Below the pieces are notes generated by a model. It searched no databases. It saw nothing but the letters and a program-made list of their open reading frames with translations, and was not told where the DNA came from. Below, one piece after another: positions 42,163-55,400 of a stretch of DNA of 64,000 nucleotides (positions within the stretch are counted from its first letter, which is position 1; the number at the start of each line of letters is the position of its first letter). The stretch is taken from the NCBI GenBank assembly GCA_029582265.1, contig CM055827.1:3705423-3769422 (forward strand), written 5' to 3'. The position numbers and the translations under genes were made by a program. This DNA is from Zoroaster sp. YZ-2022 (taxonomy: Eukaryota > Echinodermata > Asteroidea > Forcipulatida > Zoroasteridae).

Positions 42163-42811
42163 TAAGTACGTGATTGCAATCACAATTTAGTAAATGAATC
42201 AAATTCAAAAGCAATATTTATTAAAATGGAGAAATTATTTAAATTTTTACAGCAGATCTTTGTGATTATACAAAAATTACTAGTCCTTGTTTTTACAATC
42301 TGCCTAAATAAAACTACAAAACATTCGCTCTGTCAATACCTTACTTATAAAAATTGCTTAATATAATTAGCATGTGAACAAATTACTGGAATAATTGAAA
42401 ATTTTTCTGAAATTCAATATTTGACAATCTTGCCTACAGAGTGCTGTATGTGTTGATTTTTATTCTAACTTGATTTGAACCAATGGACAAAAACAAATAT
42501 AAAATAAATGGTCTCGTATTTTTTTATTATAAGAGGTCCATATTTTCATTAATACAGTTGTTCAATTTATAAGACCATGCTCTTCTGCCAAGTAGATTGC
42601 TTACACTGCTGGTAACCAAGCAATCAAGACACCAGCCCTCCCCAATCCACCAATTACACACATATTTCTACTGCCGCACCCTACTGGTCACACTCCGCCC
42701 CATCCCCACCCATCCCCCACCCGCAGTTGTGTATTTTTAAATCAGATTACGTAAATTTATAAGAAGTAACCTTCGGTGTTGCCCTGCATTCGATAGTTAT
42801 ACCCTTAGTGA

Positions 42812-43012
42812 TTAGGTAACCTTGCCAAAGCAGACACTTTTGGCATAAAATCTGTTATTCTGGGATATCTCATTTTCATGTAATTTAAAAAAAAAAAATT
42901 GAAATTAAAAAGAATAATAATAATAACATTAAAATTTCACCAAAATTACCGATCTCACAATAGCAAACTTCATGCCAAAAGTGTCTGCTTGGGCAAGCTT
43001 ACCTAATAACAA
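42812..43012. mobile_element. MITE with AGCAGACACTTTTGGCAT ends
   Basis: TTAGGTAACCTTGCCAAAGC at the left and GCTTGGGCAAGCTTACCTAA at the right, arms continuing through AGACACTTTTGGCAT. About 200 bp. Confidence 0.75.
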
Positions 43013-43227
43013 AATTTTAGATTGTAACAATTAGCAGATCAAAAGTTGAAAAATCGCTCCTTTTTTGTACATGTGGCGTTAGGGCCAAGGATACAGAGGG
43101 AGTCCAGTGCATTGGCCCGAGAATGTCATGTGACATATCAGTTATAAATCACTTTGTCAAAAAGATTGATGGGGGTTGGGGGAAGAAACACATAGATTTC
43201 GTACAAAGGATACTGAGATATTAGTAC

Positions 43228-43465
43228 GAAATTCGCAAAGAATGTCATATCCGACCGCCACTTTTAAGGGTTTTTTGGAATTTTTTAGCAACCACTAACC
43301 AGTTAAACAATGATTCTATAAATTTTTAGGGGTACAGAAAATGAAAATTATCTTTAAAATACACTTTTATGATGGTTTTCGGACTTTATTTCCCTTCTAA
43401 AAAAAATCCTCCTCTTCAGAAAATAGAAGGATCCTATTATAGTTGCCACTGCGCATGTTGGTCAC
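43228..43465 (-). repeat. Inverted copy of the repeat upstream of COX6A
   Basis: GACCGCCACTTTTAAGGG to GGATCCTATTATAGTTGCCA; complements 36690-36930. Confidence 0.75.
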
Positions 43466-43754
43466 AAAAAATGCCTGATTTTTCATGAAATAAATATTCT
43501 GGAATAATTTGAAGTATATGTCCATCATCATCCATATGTTCTTCACCTTACTGGGTAGGTAAGATTACATTATTGGTAATATTGAATGAGAATAAGTGGC
43601 GGTTGGATACGACATTCTACCCCGAAATTTTAGTTGCAGTAGATGTATCATGTGGGTTTGTGCCACACTAGTGTGGCACGAACCTCCATGCCACACTAGT
43701 GGGGCAACGTGGGTGTAAATCATGGCTTATTTAGGTAGGGTGGGATAATAAGTT

Positions 43755-43895
43755 AAACGAAAGTGACAGTATCGTCACAATCAACAGGGTATGGAATGAA
43801 TCGGAGTGCTAGTTGTGTTCATCTTACACTAGGACGGCAATTTCACGCCTTGTTGAAAGTTTGCTCTGATCGTGACGACAGTGTCCCTTTAAAAC
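43755..43895. mobile_element. MITE with GTATCGTCACAATCAACAGG ends
   Basis: Shorter copy of 18790-19012; right end GACAGTGTCCCTTTAAA. Confidence 0.65.
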
Positions 43896-44449
43896 AATGA
43901 ACATTTTTATAAATCCTGTGTGCATTTACAAGTTGTGTAACTCTTAATCTGTTACTCTCCGGAGAGTAACACAGTTTTTGATGTCTACCGAGCAAGTCCA
44001 AGGGTGTGTTCCGTTTGCGCCAACGTTTGCAAACAATTTTGAGTGGAACCAATTGTGTGCCGCCAACGTTAGCAACAGACGGCGAACGTAGTTTTGAGCT
44101 GTTCGCGGTTGTGCAAACGTTGCGCTCACAATCGGTTCCACTTTGACCCATCCATCCCCAAACGTTTGCGCGAACGTTTGCAACACATTTGCGTAAGTGG
44201 AATGCAGCCCAAAAAATAATTAATCTTATAATGTATGCATTTTGCAAATATTTTGCTTACAGGTCAGTATGTGGTTATCTACCAGTTCTTAATTTGATTC
44301 TACATCTTCATGTCAATACTGGTAGGTTTCCTCATCAAAAGCAATGAATAGCGCCTAGCGCCCAGCGCCCCCCCCCCCCCCCCATATCCCATTCTCTGTC
44401 CTCCAGTACGGACCTTAGTTATTTGACTCATGCTATAATGTTTGGGACT

Positions 44450-44767
44450 TTAACCCTAACCACTCCAACAGCAGGGTTTGTTGTATTTTGATGGACTCGG
44501 TACTGTACAGCCCAGACAGGGATACTTTACATGGGGCCGGGTGTCCCAATTCCAGCTAAGTCCAACAGTTGGGTGGTAGTGTTACTGCATGGTGTTGGAT
44601 TTGGATGGACTCAGTACTGTATAGCCCAGACAGGGATACTTTACATGGGGCCGGGTTTCCCAATTCCAGCTAAGTCCAGCAGTTGGATGGTAGTGTTACT
44701 GCATGGTGTTGGATTTTGGCGGATTCAGGAAGGTTCTTGGCCAAAATAGCTGGGGGGTGGGGGGTTT
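44450..44767. mobile_element. piggyBac-like MITE with 113-bp tandem duplication
   Basis: TTAACCCTAACCACTCCA start. 44491-44603 and 44604-44716 are two copies of one unit (GATGGACTCGGTACTGTACA...). The right end GGGGGGTTTAA is altered. Confidence 0.75.
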
Positions 44768-45194
44768 AAAGGGGTTGTACACATTGGTAAAATTTCTGTA
44801 AAATTGATGCATCCATACTTTATAAGAATGAAGAGATAAATAAAGAAACACATCAAACTTGTAAGTTTTAAATTGAATTCAATAATAGGGTAATTACCAA
44901 GTGAGGTTTTTATTCTTCCATCAAAAGCCTTGCCATTGTCTCCAATCAAATCGTGTTGGAATTCAACTCTGCAACAGCGGAGAGTACTTACCTGTGAAGA
45001 CTGACATTGTAAGTACAGCTGGTGCTCTTTGTAGTACCTATCACCTTTAAAGACTTGGCCATGTACCCCTAAGATGACCTTATAAATGCAGTATTGTTTG
45101 TCATTCATTCATATGCTTGGTAGATTTCTTTCCTTTGAACTCCACATCATAATTCATCAGAATGCACCTATAAATTAGTCAGAAATATTGAATA

Positions 45195-45513
45195 ATTAAC
45201 CCTCCTACTCTAGCTGCACTTTAGTGGGAAGTTGCTCTAGAGGTCAAAATCACTCAACTGCCTGTTTTGACTGTAGACCCAAATGTGCACACGGGGACAT
45301 TTTTGACTGGTTTTTACTGTCATTTTGACCACCCTGAAAAATGGTCGACTCATTCTGACCTGTAAATGTACTTACACGTAAGGTTTGACAGTGTTTGACA
45401 GTGTTTGACAGTGTTTGACAGTGTTTGACTTTTAAGTGCACTAGATATACCTTGGCAAGTATATCAACATTTTGACTGTTTTTGACCCATGTACATGTAG
45501 TAGGAGGGGTTAA
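45195..45513. mobile_element. piggyBac-like MITE, CCCTCCTA family, full copy
   Basis: TTAACCCTCCTACTC to GTAGTAGGAGGGGTTAA, with an internal 11-bp tandem GTTTGACAGTG repeated four times at 45387-45430. Confidence 0.82.
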
Positions 45514-45549
45514 TATGATTTAAATACTCTTCATCGAAATAGCTCAGGA

Positions 45550-45725
45550 CTTTATACTCGGTGCTTTCAAGTGTCGGCAAAAAAATAATTCCACATGTGA
45601 CTCGAGTGGGACTCAATGTATGTATATAAACAAAGACTAATCCATAGGTCAATCTGGCAGGACTCGAACCTATGGCCTCCAGGTTACTAGTGCAGATATC
45701 TCATTCTCCCGACTGCCAAGCTTGC
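45550..45725 (-). mobile_element. tRNA-derived SINE remnant
   Basis: Minus strand: GGCAAGCTTGGCAGTCGGGA (A-box-like) and GGTTCGAGTCCTGCC (B box). Related to 13400-13560. Confidence 0.6.
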
Positions 45726-45726
45726 C

Positions 45727-48700
45727 CGATAATAATAATAATAATAATAAAAAGATTTGTAGCGCGCACATATCCGCGCTCAAGGCGCGGAAACAAAGAA
45801 AAAAACATGAATACAAACAATATACAATGATAGCATAGGGAAAAATTATGTACTGAAATACATGTACCTACAATGCAATTACAAATATACATCATCTTTG
45901 AAGAGTTGTGACATAAGATGAGTTTTAAGCAGGGACTTAAAATCTAGTTATACTATGACAAGATTTGAGTTTAGTTGGAAGATGATTCCAGAGTCTCGGA
46001 GCCACGACAGAAAAAGGCCTATCACCCCAGTTCCGTTTTGAAGTTGGTTCCTTCAGGAGTGACATGTTGCTGGAGCGCAAATTGCGTGATGGTGTGTAGA
46101 CTTTAAGCAGTTCAGAAATATAAATTGCAGCAATGTTATTAAAAGATTTGTGAACAATTAGCATAAGTTTAAAAACAATTCTCTGTGAAACAGGAAGCCA
46201 GTGCAGTTCTTTCAAGATTGGCGTGATATGGCATGACTTTCTGGACAAAGTCACAACACGAACTGCTGTGTTTTGTATACATGTGCTGAAGACGAGATAT
46301 TTGATTCTGCGGGAGACCGTAGAGGAGAGCATTTCCGTTATCGAGCCGTGATGTGACAAACGCATGTATAATTTGTTCAGCAGCACTTTTATTCAAGTAT
46401 TTCCTTATTCGGCTAATATTTCTGATATGAAATGATGATATGCGAACAATGTTGGAGATATGAGGTTTTAAAGTCATTGTCGAGTCAAATATAACACCCA
46501 AATTACGTGCTTGTGATGAGGGCCAATTGTAATAAATGGAAGAGAAACTTTAGACAATTGCTGACGTGATCCAAATAGAACAAATTCTGTTTTTTCATCG
46601 TTCAATTTCAGGAAGTTTTGTCTCATCCAACTTCGAATCTCTTGAATACATTTCTCCAGTGTTGTAATGCAGGAATCGGCAGGTTCTTGAGAAGATTTAA
46701 AAGTAATGTAAAGCTGCGTGTCATCAGCGTAGACATGATAATATAAATTATACTTCAAAATGATATCACGAACTGGAAAGGTATAAACAGTAAACCACTG
46801 TGGGCCGAGCATAGAGCCTTGGGGTACAGAATAGTCAAGAAGAACAGGCTCGGAGATAGCGTTACCAATACAAACATGCTGAGGCCTATTTAACCAATTC
46901 GCTTCGGAGGCCGTGTATACACGCAATTTTTTGTTGTACAGCGGATTGGAGAGCGTCTAAACACGCATTCCGATTTTTGTGTGTGTTACCGGGAGACTTG
47001 TCAACACGCCACACGTGGCGTGCCGTCGTGGCGGCTGACTTGTATACACGCAATCGTTTCTCGGAGTCCATTGAGTCATGGTTCGGTGGCCCCGGACAAA
47101 ATGCACCGCAAACACTGAACGAGTTCACTCTTTTTGTTGATTTTTGCGTAATCCCTTTATCCAAGACCTGTTCCTTTGACGTACCAGCCAAGAATTTGTA
47201 AAGACGGATTTATATCCATTGTTTACGAGGCCTTCGATCTCTCTCCGGGTATGCCGTCTTTTCGACTGGGCGCTGGTCGCTAATTGGCCGTTGCATCGGA
47301 GCTTGCCAACGGTCTAATTGTGCTGAACAAACACAACCGTAATTAAAAAACTAGCCATTTAATTCTCGAAATGTCAATGAGTAAAGGTGTTTATTTGGGT
47401 GTCCGAACTTAGTTTCATTGACAAAAAAATTATTAATGGCTAGAAATTTTTTCAGATTTTTCACTGAAAATAAACCCGCACAGGGACCGGAAAAAAATTA
47501 ATATTCCCGACGTCAACTGGTTAAAAGGTAGGACCTACACCAATCCAGGGTTGTGTCATGTATTCCAAGATGATATTGAAGGCGGGAGAGAATGATTTTA
47601 TGATCGACCGTGTCAAAAGCGGCGCTTAAGTCTAACAAAACTAATGCAGTGATTTTTCCATCATCCATGGCAGATAAAATGTCATTGTTGACGCGGAGAA
47701 GAGCAGTTTCCGTTCCATGAAATGGTTTATAGGCTGACTGAAATGTGTCCGACAGGTTATTAGCACGAACATGGTCAGAGATCCGTGATGAAACAACTCG
47801 CTCGATTGTTTTTCCAAGGTACTTTAAATTCGCTACTGGTCGGTAATTTTTGAAAACTTCCTTGTCCAAATTGGGTTTCTTCAGGAGTGGTTTAACATGA
47901 GCAACGTTCTGGCTATCAGAAAGAGATCTGTTTACAATAATTGTGATATACTTAGCAAACACATCAATATTTTGTTTTATTAGCGAAGTTGGTACTGGAT
48001 CAAGTTCACATGATTTTGATGGCGATTTCATGATGAGTTTCTTGATCTCCATAACACTAGTAGGCTCAAACATAGACAGTCTACATTGTGGATCCTTGCG
48101 TGACGGTGTTTGTGATAGAATGGCAGGTACTGGGGGAAAAGAACGACGGATATTCTTAATTTTTGTGACAAAAAAGTTTGAAAAAGCATTTGCGAGGTCC
48201 TGATCAGAATGTGTAGATGGAAGCACTGGAGTTTTGGGTTTATGAAGCAGCTTTTCAACAATGTTAAAGAGTGTTTTCTGATCGCCAGAGCTCTCTTCCA
48301 CAAGAGATGAGTAGTGAGTTATTTTTGCCTGGTTAATCATGTTCTTCACAATATCACGTTGGTTACAGTATTCTTGCTGATGTACTCCAAGTTTCCCATT
48401 GTCACGCCATTTTCGCTCAAGTTGACGGTGGATTTTCCTTGCAGCACGAATATCATCATTGAACCAGGGGGATTCAGATTGTAGTTTAACAGTTCTAGTT
48501 TTTTGCGGAGCATGATCGTCCAAGATGTTACGGACAGTAGATTCAAATAGACTGACACAAGAATCCAGCTCACCATCTTCAAGGTTTACATTTTCCAGTT
48601 GAGATTCAATATCATGACATAAATCTTTAATATTTACATTTTTCCAGTGGCGAGTAGTTACAGAAATGGTAGGTATGGGAGGTTTTTAAGGTTCATATTT

Positions 48701-49149
48701 ACCATGATTGCATAATGATCAGATAAGCCGGGATGGATAGTTATATTCGAGATGAGAGGTGAAGTATTTTCACGCGTTATCATGAGGTCAAGACAGTGAC
48801 CATATCGATGAGTGGGTGCTGTGATATGCTGGATAAGTCCATGAGCAGAGAGCAGATCTTTAAACTGATTTGCATAATTGTTTGAAGTAATGTCCATATG
48901 AATGTTAAAATCACAGGTTAAAATAATGTCAGATTGGTGCAAGAGATAATCGACAATTAATTTCTCAAATTCTTGCAGAAAACTGGAGAAGTTCACATGT
49001 TTACCATCAACATCCCTTTCTGGTCGATATATATTAACAAGGCGAACAGATCTAGAGTTGCACATTACCTCAACATGCAGAGATTCAAATGTTAGGTAGT
49101 GACGACATGCCAGCAAGAATTCTATAAAAACAGACCAATCCACATGCAA
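45727..49149 (-). mobile_element. CR1/L2-type LINE, antisense, interrupted by MITE
   Basis: Minus strand, 5' to 3': endonuclease part (49149-48658: CDFNIHMD, HGLIQHITAPTHRYGHCLD and LSDHYAIM motifs); linker (48523-); RT palm with NYRPVANLKYLGKTIERVV, LLDLSAAFDTVDH and, past the MITE, YSVPQGSMLGP and YADDTQLY; and C-terminal RPFSVVAPRLWNHLP. 3' tail (TTA)n at 45730-45748. Frames break near 46490, 46390 and 48530-48660, so it is dead. The family is the one at 31224-32308. Confidence 0.93.
46890..47524 (-). mobile_element. piggyBac-like MITE inserted in LINE reverse transcriptase
   Basis: TTAA at 46890 and 47521. The LINE reading frame runs into it on both sides (CRSYL on one, LNRPQHVCIGN on the other), so it is a clean insertion that kept the target. 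This dates it after the LINE. Confidence 0.9.
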
Positions 49150-49228
49150 CTGGGGTTGGGACTTAACTCCATGACCTCCTTACTACTGCAGACCTCTTAA
49201 CCTCACGACCACCAAACTTGCCCTGGAA
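49150..49228 (-). mobile_element. tRNA-like SINE fragment
   Basis: Minus strand GGCAAGTTTGGTGGTCGTGA and GTTAAGTCCCAACCCC resemble the tRNA-related head at 45640-45725. Confidence 0.45.
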
Positions 49229-49300
49229 AAGATCTAGGTTTTCAGTCATAATTTTTTAAATTTTATATTTAGGTTACATTTTCTTTCTTTGTGAATACAG

Positions 49301-49412
49301 AAGCTGAGTGTTCTTAATTCCTCCTCATCGACATGTGATTTATGCAGTGGGATCATGTCAAACATAGACTATGGTCTTGACCCACAACAGTACAAGCTGC
49401 TCAGAGCAATAT
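49301..49412 (+). CDS. STRADA-like: STRAD exon 1 of window
   Basis: Acceptor ATACAG ending at 49300 and donor GTAAGC at 49413. The frame is open from the acceptor ([17 protein letters not shown]) and contains an in-frame ATG at 49355 that could also be the start. [12 protein letters not shown] aligns with the CYELLTVI entry to the kinase fold. The residues before it are not conserved, so the true start is uncertain. Confidence 0.8.
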
Positions 49413-52400
49413 GTAAGCATCTTATTCATGTTCTAAAACATTTCAGATTGAGATACATGACATCTCAAGCATTTCAGATTGAGATCAGACATCTCAAACA
49501 TTTCAGATTGAGATCAGACATCTCAAACATTTCAGATTGAGATCAGACATCTCAAACATTGCAGATTGAGATCAGACATCTCAAACATTTTAGATAGAGA
49601 TAAAACATCTCAAACAGTTTAGATAGAGATAAGACATCTCAAACATTTCAGATAGAGATCAGACATCTCAAACATTTCAGATTGAGATCAGACATCTCAA
49701 ACATTTCAGATTGAGATCAGACATCTAAAACATTTTAGATAGAGATCAGACATCTCAAACATTTCAGATTGAGATCAGACATCTCAAACATTTCAGATAG
49801 AGATCAGACATCTCAAACATTGCAGATTGAGATAAGACATCTCAAACATTTCAGATAGAGATCAGACATCTCAAACATTTCAGATTGAGATCAGACATCT
49901 AAAACATTTTAGATAGAGATCAGACATCTCAAACATTTCAGATAGAGATCAGACATCTCAAACATTTCAGATTGAGATCAGACATCTCAAACATTTCAGA
50001 TAGAGATCAGACATCTCAAACATTTCAGATAGAGATCAGACATCTCAAACATTTCAGAGTGAGATCAGACGTCTCAAACATTTTAGATAGAGATAAGACA
50101 TCTCAAACATTTTAGATAGAGATAAGACATCTCAAACATTTCAGATTGAGATCAGACATCTCAAACATTTCAGATAGAGATCAGACATCTCAAACATTTC
50201 AGATTGAGATAAGACATCTCAAACATTTCAGATTGAGATCAGACATCTCAATCATTTCAGATTGAGATCAGACAGATCAATGTATCATAGGCTGTGTACA
50301 TTTCTGAAGCTACGTCATCCACTTTCAAATTTCTAAACAAAACCTACCTGCTAGATACTTGATATGACTTTTCCCATACTTTAGCCATATATAACCCAGT
50401 ACATATTTTGTGTTTTTCGTAAAGGAATTGTTATAACGTCAGTAAAATGTCTATAAATGCATGCATTCTGTACAAGAATGAAGAGATATTGTATAGCAAC
50501 CAACCTGCAAAATTGTCAGGTTATTCAGTTGACAACTTATTCAGTTGACCCAAATGTGCACACAGGGACATTTCTGACTGGTTTTTACTGTCATTTTGAC
50601 CACCCTCAACAGTACAAGACAATGCGTTTACCAATCAAAAATGGTTGACTCATTTTGACCTGTAAATGTACTTACCACACGTAAGGTTTGACAGTGTTCA
50701 ACTTTTAAGTGCACTAGATATTTTTTGGCAAGTATATCAACTATTTGACTGATTTTTGACCCTTGCAGTCACAGAAGGGTTAACCCTAACTCTCTAAGCC
50801 CATTTGCTTACACATAACCTGAATCCTTCCTAACTCCCTAGGCCCATTTGCTTACACATAACCTGAATCCTTCCTAACTCCCTAGGCCCATTTGCTTACA
50901 CATAACCTGAATCCTTCCTAACTCCCTAGGCCCATTTGCTTACACATAACCTGAATCCTCCAAAATCCTTCAGTAGTAAAGCAAGCACATGACATGTATG
51001 CACACATGTGTTTCTAATCTGTGACACATGTACATGGCCAGGGACCCTCCCTGCATGCATGGAGCAATAAACAGTGTCCACTGACCCAAGCACTGACCTT
51101 GCAATCACTACAACAAACATGGATGTACATGTACCATGGAAAGGCAAGTATGCCTAATAACCTCAATCCTCCAAAATCCTTCAATTTAGCAAAGAGCATG
51201 TAGCATGTAACCTCAATCCTTCAAAATCCTTCACTTTAGCAAAGAGGATTTTGGAGGATTTGGGAAGGTTAGGGTTAATCTTGACATAATGGTGTTTGTT
51301 ATTAGGCCAAGCCTACGATGGGACAGCCACAATATACCTGGCCAAGTACTTACCGACTGAGAGTTATGTAGCCGTCAGTAGAACCAATCTGGATACTGTC
51401 CATGAAGGATTCAGCGTTCTCCAGGTAATGATTCCAACAAGATTTTACAACCAAACTGCCAGATATCCGGCCAATTCAAAGTGCAAGGTTACAACAAGGT
51501 CGTATCATAGTTACGACCTTGTTGCAGACATGGATTTCGCTCAGTGCAACAAGGTCGTATCTTTGTACAGAGTTCCGGGATGAACACGCAGAACCTATGG
51601 AAGGGAGATACGACGTTGTTGCACTCAATTATTTTAATGTATGCAAATTTAGGCATTATTGCACATACGACCTTGTTGCATTTTTTTTATAGATATGACC
51701 TTGTTGTTCTGACATGACGATACGATCCAAAATCTTACTTGGTGTAAGTTTAGTAGAAATATCAATCATCATCTTAGAGAAAACAGGAATTTTTATGTTG
51801 ATTTTTACAAAAAGTTGCAGTCGGGCAATTTCTTGTAAAACATTAAAACAGAAAAAAAAATGTAACATTTAAAAAAATTAAAAAAAATTCTTAAAATGTT
51901 AGCAAGTATTGTGATGACATTTTTACAGGTTGATTTTTATGACTTATTTCTTGAAATACCAATGGGCAATTCCTTGGTTACATATTTGAGGTTTTGTGCC
52001 ATAATATATATTTCACTCATCATTTTTTTCACAGTAGTTGCATTATACCCAGACCTTACTCAGCACAAAATAATAATTTCAGAAATTTGTTATATGAACG
52101 CTATATAAGAGATAAGTAACGTGAGATATAAGTAACGTGATTAACCATCATTCTTCTCTTATATACTGTACGTATAACAAATTTGTGAAAAAAAAAATTT
52201 GTGCTGAGTAAGGTGTGGGTATAATGCTACTACTGTGAAAACACTGAGTGAAATATATTTAAGTAAAGAAATTATGACATTAACCCTCCTATGCCCAGGC
52301 TGAAATTTGGCCCAGTCAGCACGGCACTCACAGACACTCACTTGAGTATTTTTGATTGCATTGCCAATAGGTCAAATCACAGAGTCACACAGAGCTGTGT

Positions 52401-55400
52401 ATATACTTGGTTTTGGTTTGACCTCCTTGAGTGCACTGCACAAAGTCAATGGGTTGGGAGTTACATACAAATTTTGAGTGTCTTTGGGTTTGACCTCCTA
52501 TCAGAGCCACATATGTTTGCATGTATTTGAGTGCACTGCACAAAGTCAATGGGTTAAGAGAGACATACAAATTTTGAGTGTCTTTGAGTGTTAAACCTAT
52601 AGGAGGATTAAGAGTAGGCCCAATACCTCAAAAATGTAACATGAGTAACTGTGGAATGCCCCAATGTTGTATCTTCCTGTTCATTACCAAATACCCGTGT
52701 TGTACCTTCCTATTAATTCTGGATACACCACAAGAGAACTACAAAATTTCAGATGAATTTTTGTATGGAGTGCCATGGTCGAGCGGTTTAGTGCATCGGA
52801 TTTGCGTTCTGATGGCTGAGTCGTCAGAATGTGGGTTCGAATCCCAACCGCGACCATGGTACTTGTGTGTCCTTCAGCAAGACACTTTACCAGAATTACT
52901 TCTCTCCACCCAGGAGTAAATGGGCACCTGTGAGGGCAGAGTTGGTTGTTGTGTTTGATTAGCCCATATGTGCCCGAAATGGCAGCAATTGAGCTGTATA
53001 CTCCCCAGGGAGCTGAGATGGTTTCAGGAATGATTTATGAGCCTGATGAGCAGGGATAATAATGTACAGTGCCTTGATCTAGTTGCTAGGATATGTGCGC
53101 TTTATAAGAATCGTGTATTATTATTATTTGTTTAGTATGAGTTCTACTTGATGCGTCTAATGCAAAATGAGAACATCCTGGCACTGAATAAAACGTTCAT
53201 CACGGACAACGAGTTGTGGGTGGTCATGCCTCTGATGGACTTGGGTAAGTACAAGAAACAGAATTCTTGTTTACAGTGTGTTCACAAAATGAACCCAAGA
53301 AATCTATGGAGTCCATGTATTGACGCCATTGCACACCATTCAACGTTATCAACCCTAACCACCCCAAATCCTACAAAATCCTGCAAAATAAAATATTTTT
53401 CCATACTTTTATAAGAAAAGATACTATAAAACTACATATAAAAACAAAAAGTAAACAAACAAATTAGAATATTAACCCTAACCACCCCAAATCCTGCAAA
53501 ATCCACCAAGGGGTCACGTTTTGGGGGAAAATTCAGCACTGTTGGAAACTGGTACTTTCACCTCTTCAAATGGGGCAAAATTACTACCCAGCAAAGAAGT
53601 ACAGACCATAAGTGCTGAATATGAAAGATCAACAAAAATGCACGGTGCATTTTAAAGATAAGGGCATGTTTCCAAAAGTGCACTGATGGATTTTGGAGGA
53701 TTCAGGAAGGTTTCTAGTCAGAATACCCTAGGGGGTTAGGGTTAAAGAAGGTTCCTAGCCAGAATACCTATAGGGGGTTAGGGTTCAGGAAGGTTCCTAG
53801 CCAGAATACCTCGGGGTTAGGGTTAAGATCCGAGTACGACTTGATGAAAGATGACTGAATTTCAATCCAACAACTTTATAGTTGGTGATGGTACCAAACA
53901 TCCTGAGGAATTATTCCGTCTGCCATGCCATCATTTGCGATAAAACTTGAAATGTATCACTAATTTGAAATGGACCCTGGCCGTTTGACCATCTCAGCAT
54001 CTCCATCAGTATATACTCTGATCGTCTTCTGGAGAAACCACCGGTTCTTGCCAGAACCAACAAACTAAATTACAACTTATTAGGCCACCCAAAAAAAGTC
54101 GTTAGTTTCTGGTCTCCGCATGTGTCACCTCAGACCCGCCCGTCGGCATTTTAAATTCTCCCGTTTTTTTTCTGTGAAACAGCATCTAATTACAGGCAAA
54201 ATTGCTGGATCGACTCGAAGTCTGCTGTGCTGTGTTTTAAACGACTTTTTCACATAGGGTATGAACGTTTGCCTGATTTGTGAGGCCTCTCTTAGCCACC
54301 ATACTTTCTACATGGGAAATTTGGTCCCCGTGTATACATGTATCACGTATCTTCCTGTTTCAAAAAAAAAAAAAAATTACAAAAAAAAAAAAAAAATAGC
54401 GCATCACCACACAGATTTTGAAGCTGACATGACCAGAAACCAGAGATTTTTTCTTTTGGCCTTAGAGATATTTATTTATTTTATTTCAGCTTTCTTTATT
54501 CAGGGTAGCACCATTCAGTGAAAAACACTGCTTTCCAAGGTGGCCCTGACATAAGTACAATGTTTACAGTAATGAATATAAGTATACATACACAAAATAC
54601 ATGTACATGTACATGTAGGTGGCAAAACAATTTAACCATAACATAATACAAACTACTGGTACATACATAACAATATAAATAACAATGGATGACATGTAAT
54701 TTTAGTGTAAAAGTGTAAGAGCGTTATTCCTAAACTGGTTTAATGACATGGTCTGATAATTAATACGAATATCTTGTGGTAAGTTGTTCCATATTTGGGA
54801 AGATCTACTAGTGAACATACGTCTACCAGAATTTGAGTTACACTGTGGAATAATAAGAATTTGAAATCTGACCTCTAGTTGAATAATTATGTACAGAATG
54901 AGTAAATATAAATTTAGAAGACAAGTAATTAGGAGAAGTACCATTTAAACATTTAAAAATCATTATGAGCATTTGGTTAGTCCATCTGTCATCTAATTTA
55001 AGCCAGTTAAGAGAAGTCATCATGTTATTAATTGAGTCCTAATATCAGCAGATAAAATAATTCTAGCCAGTTTGTTCTGATGTTTTTGCAACCTTGTTTT
55101 TAGTTCATTGTTACAGTTTGACCATACAGGGCTACAATAATCAAAATTAGAATTATCATTGCTTCAGCGAGCATTTTTAAAGTACAGTTTGGTAAATTAT
55201 ATTTAACACGCATTTAAAAACACCACAACGTTTTGAAATATTAGCTGATACATGATTAATATGATCAAGCCATGTCATTTGGTTATCAAAATTACTCCAA
55301 GGTACTTAAAATGGTCAACACGCTCAATTATATAATTGTTATAGTTTAAGGAAACCTTTGAACTTATCCAGATTCTTATTCGCATCAAGATCATTAACTT

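Noticed and set aside
43843..44247. 134-residue minus-strand ORF with repeated NVRANVWG-like words
   Set aside because: Translates a region of short inverted GCAAACGTT repeats; no domain and no neighbour support.
49439..50274. CRISPR-like array with 29-bp repeats
   Set aside because: The 29-bp units are contiguous with no unique spacers; the genome is eukaryotic.
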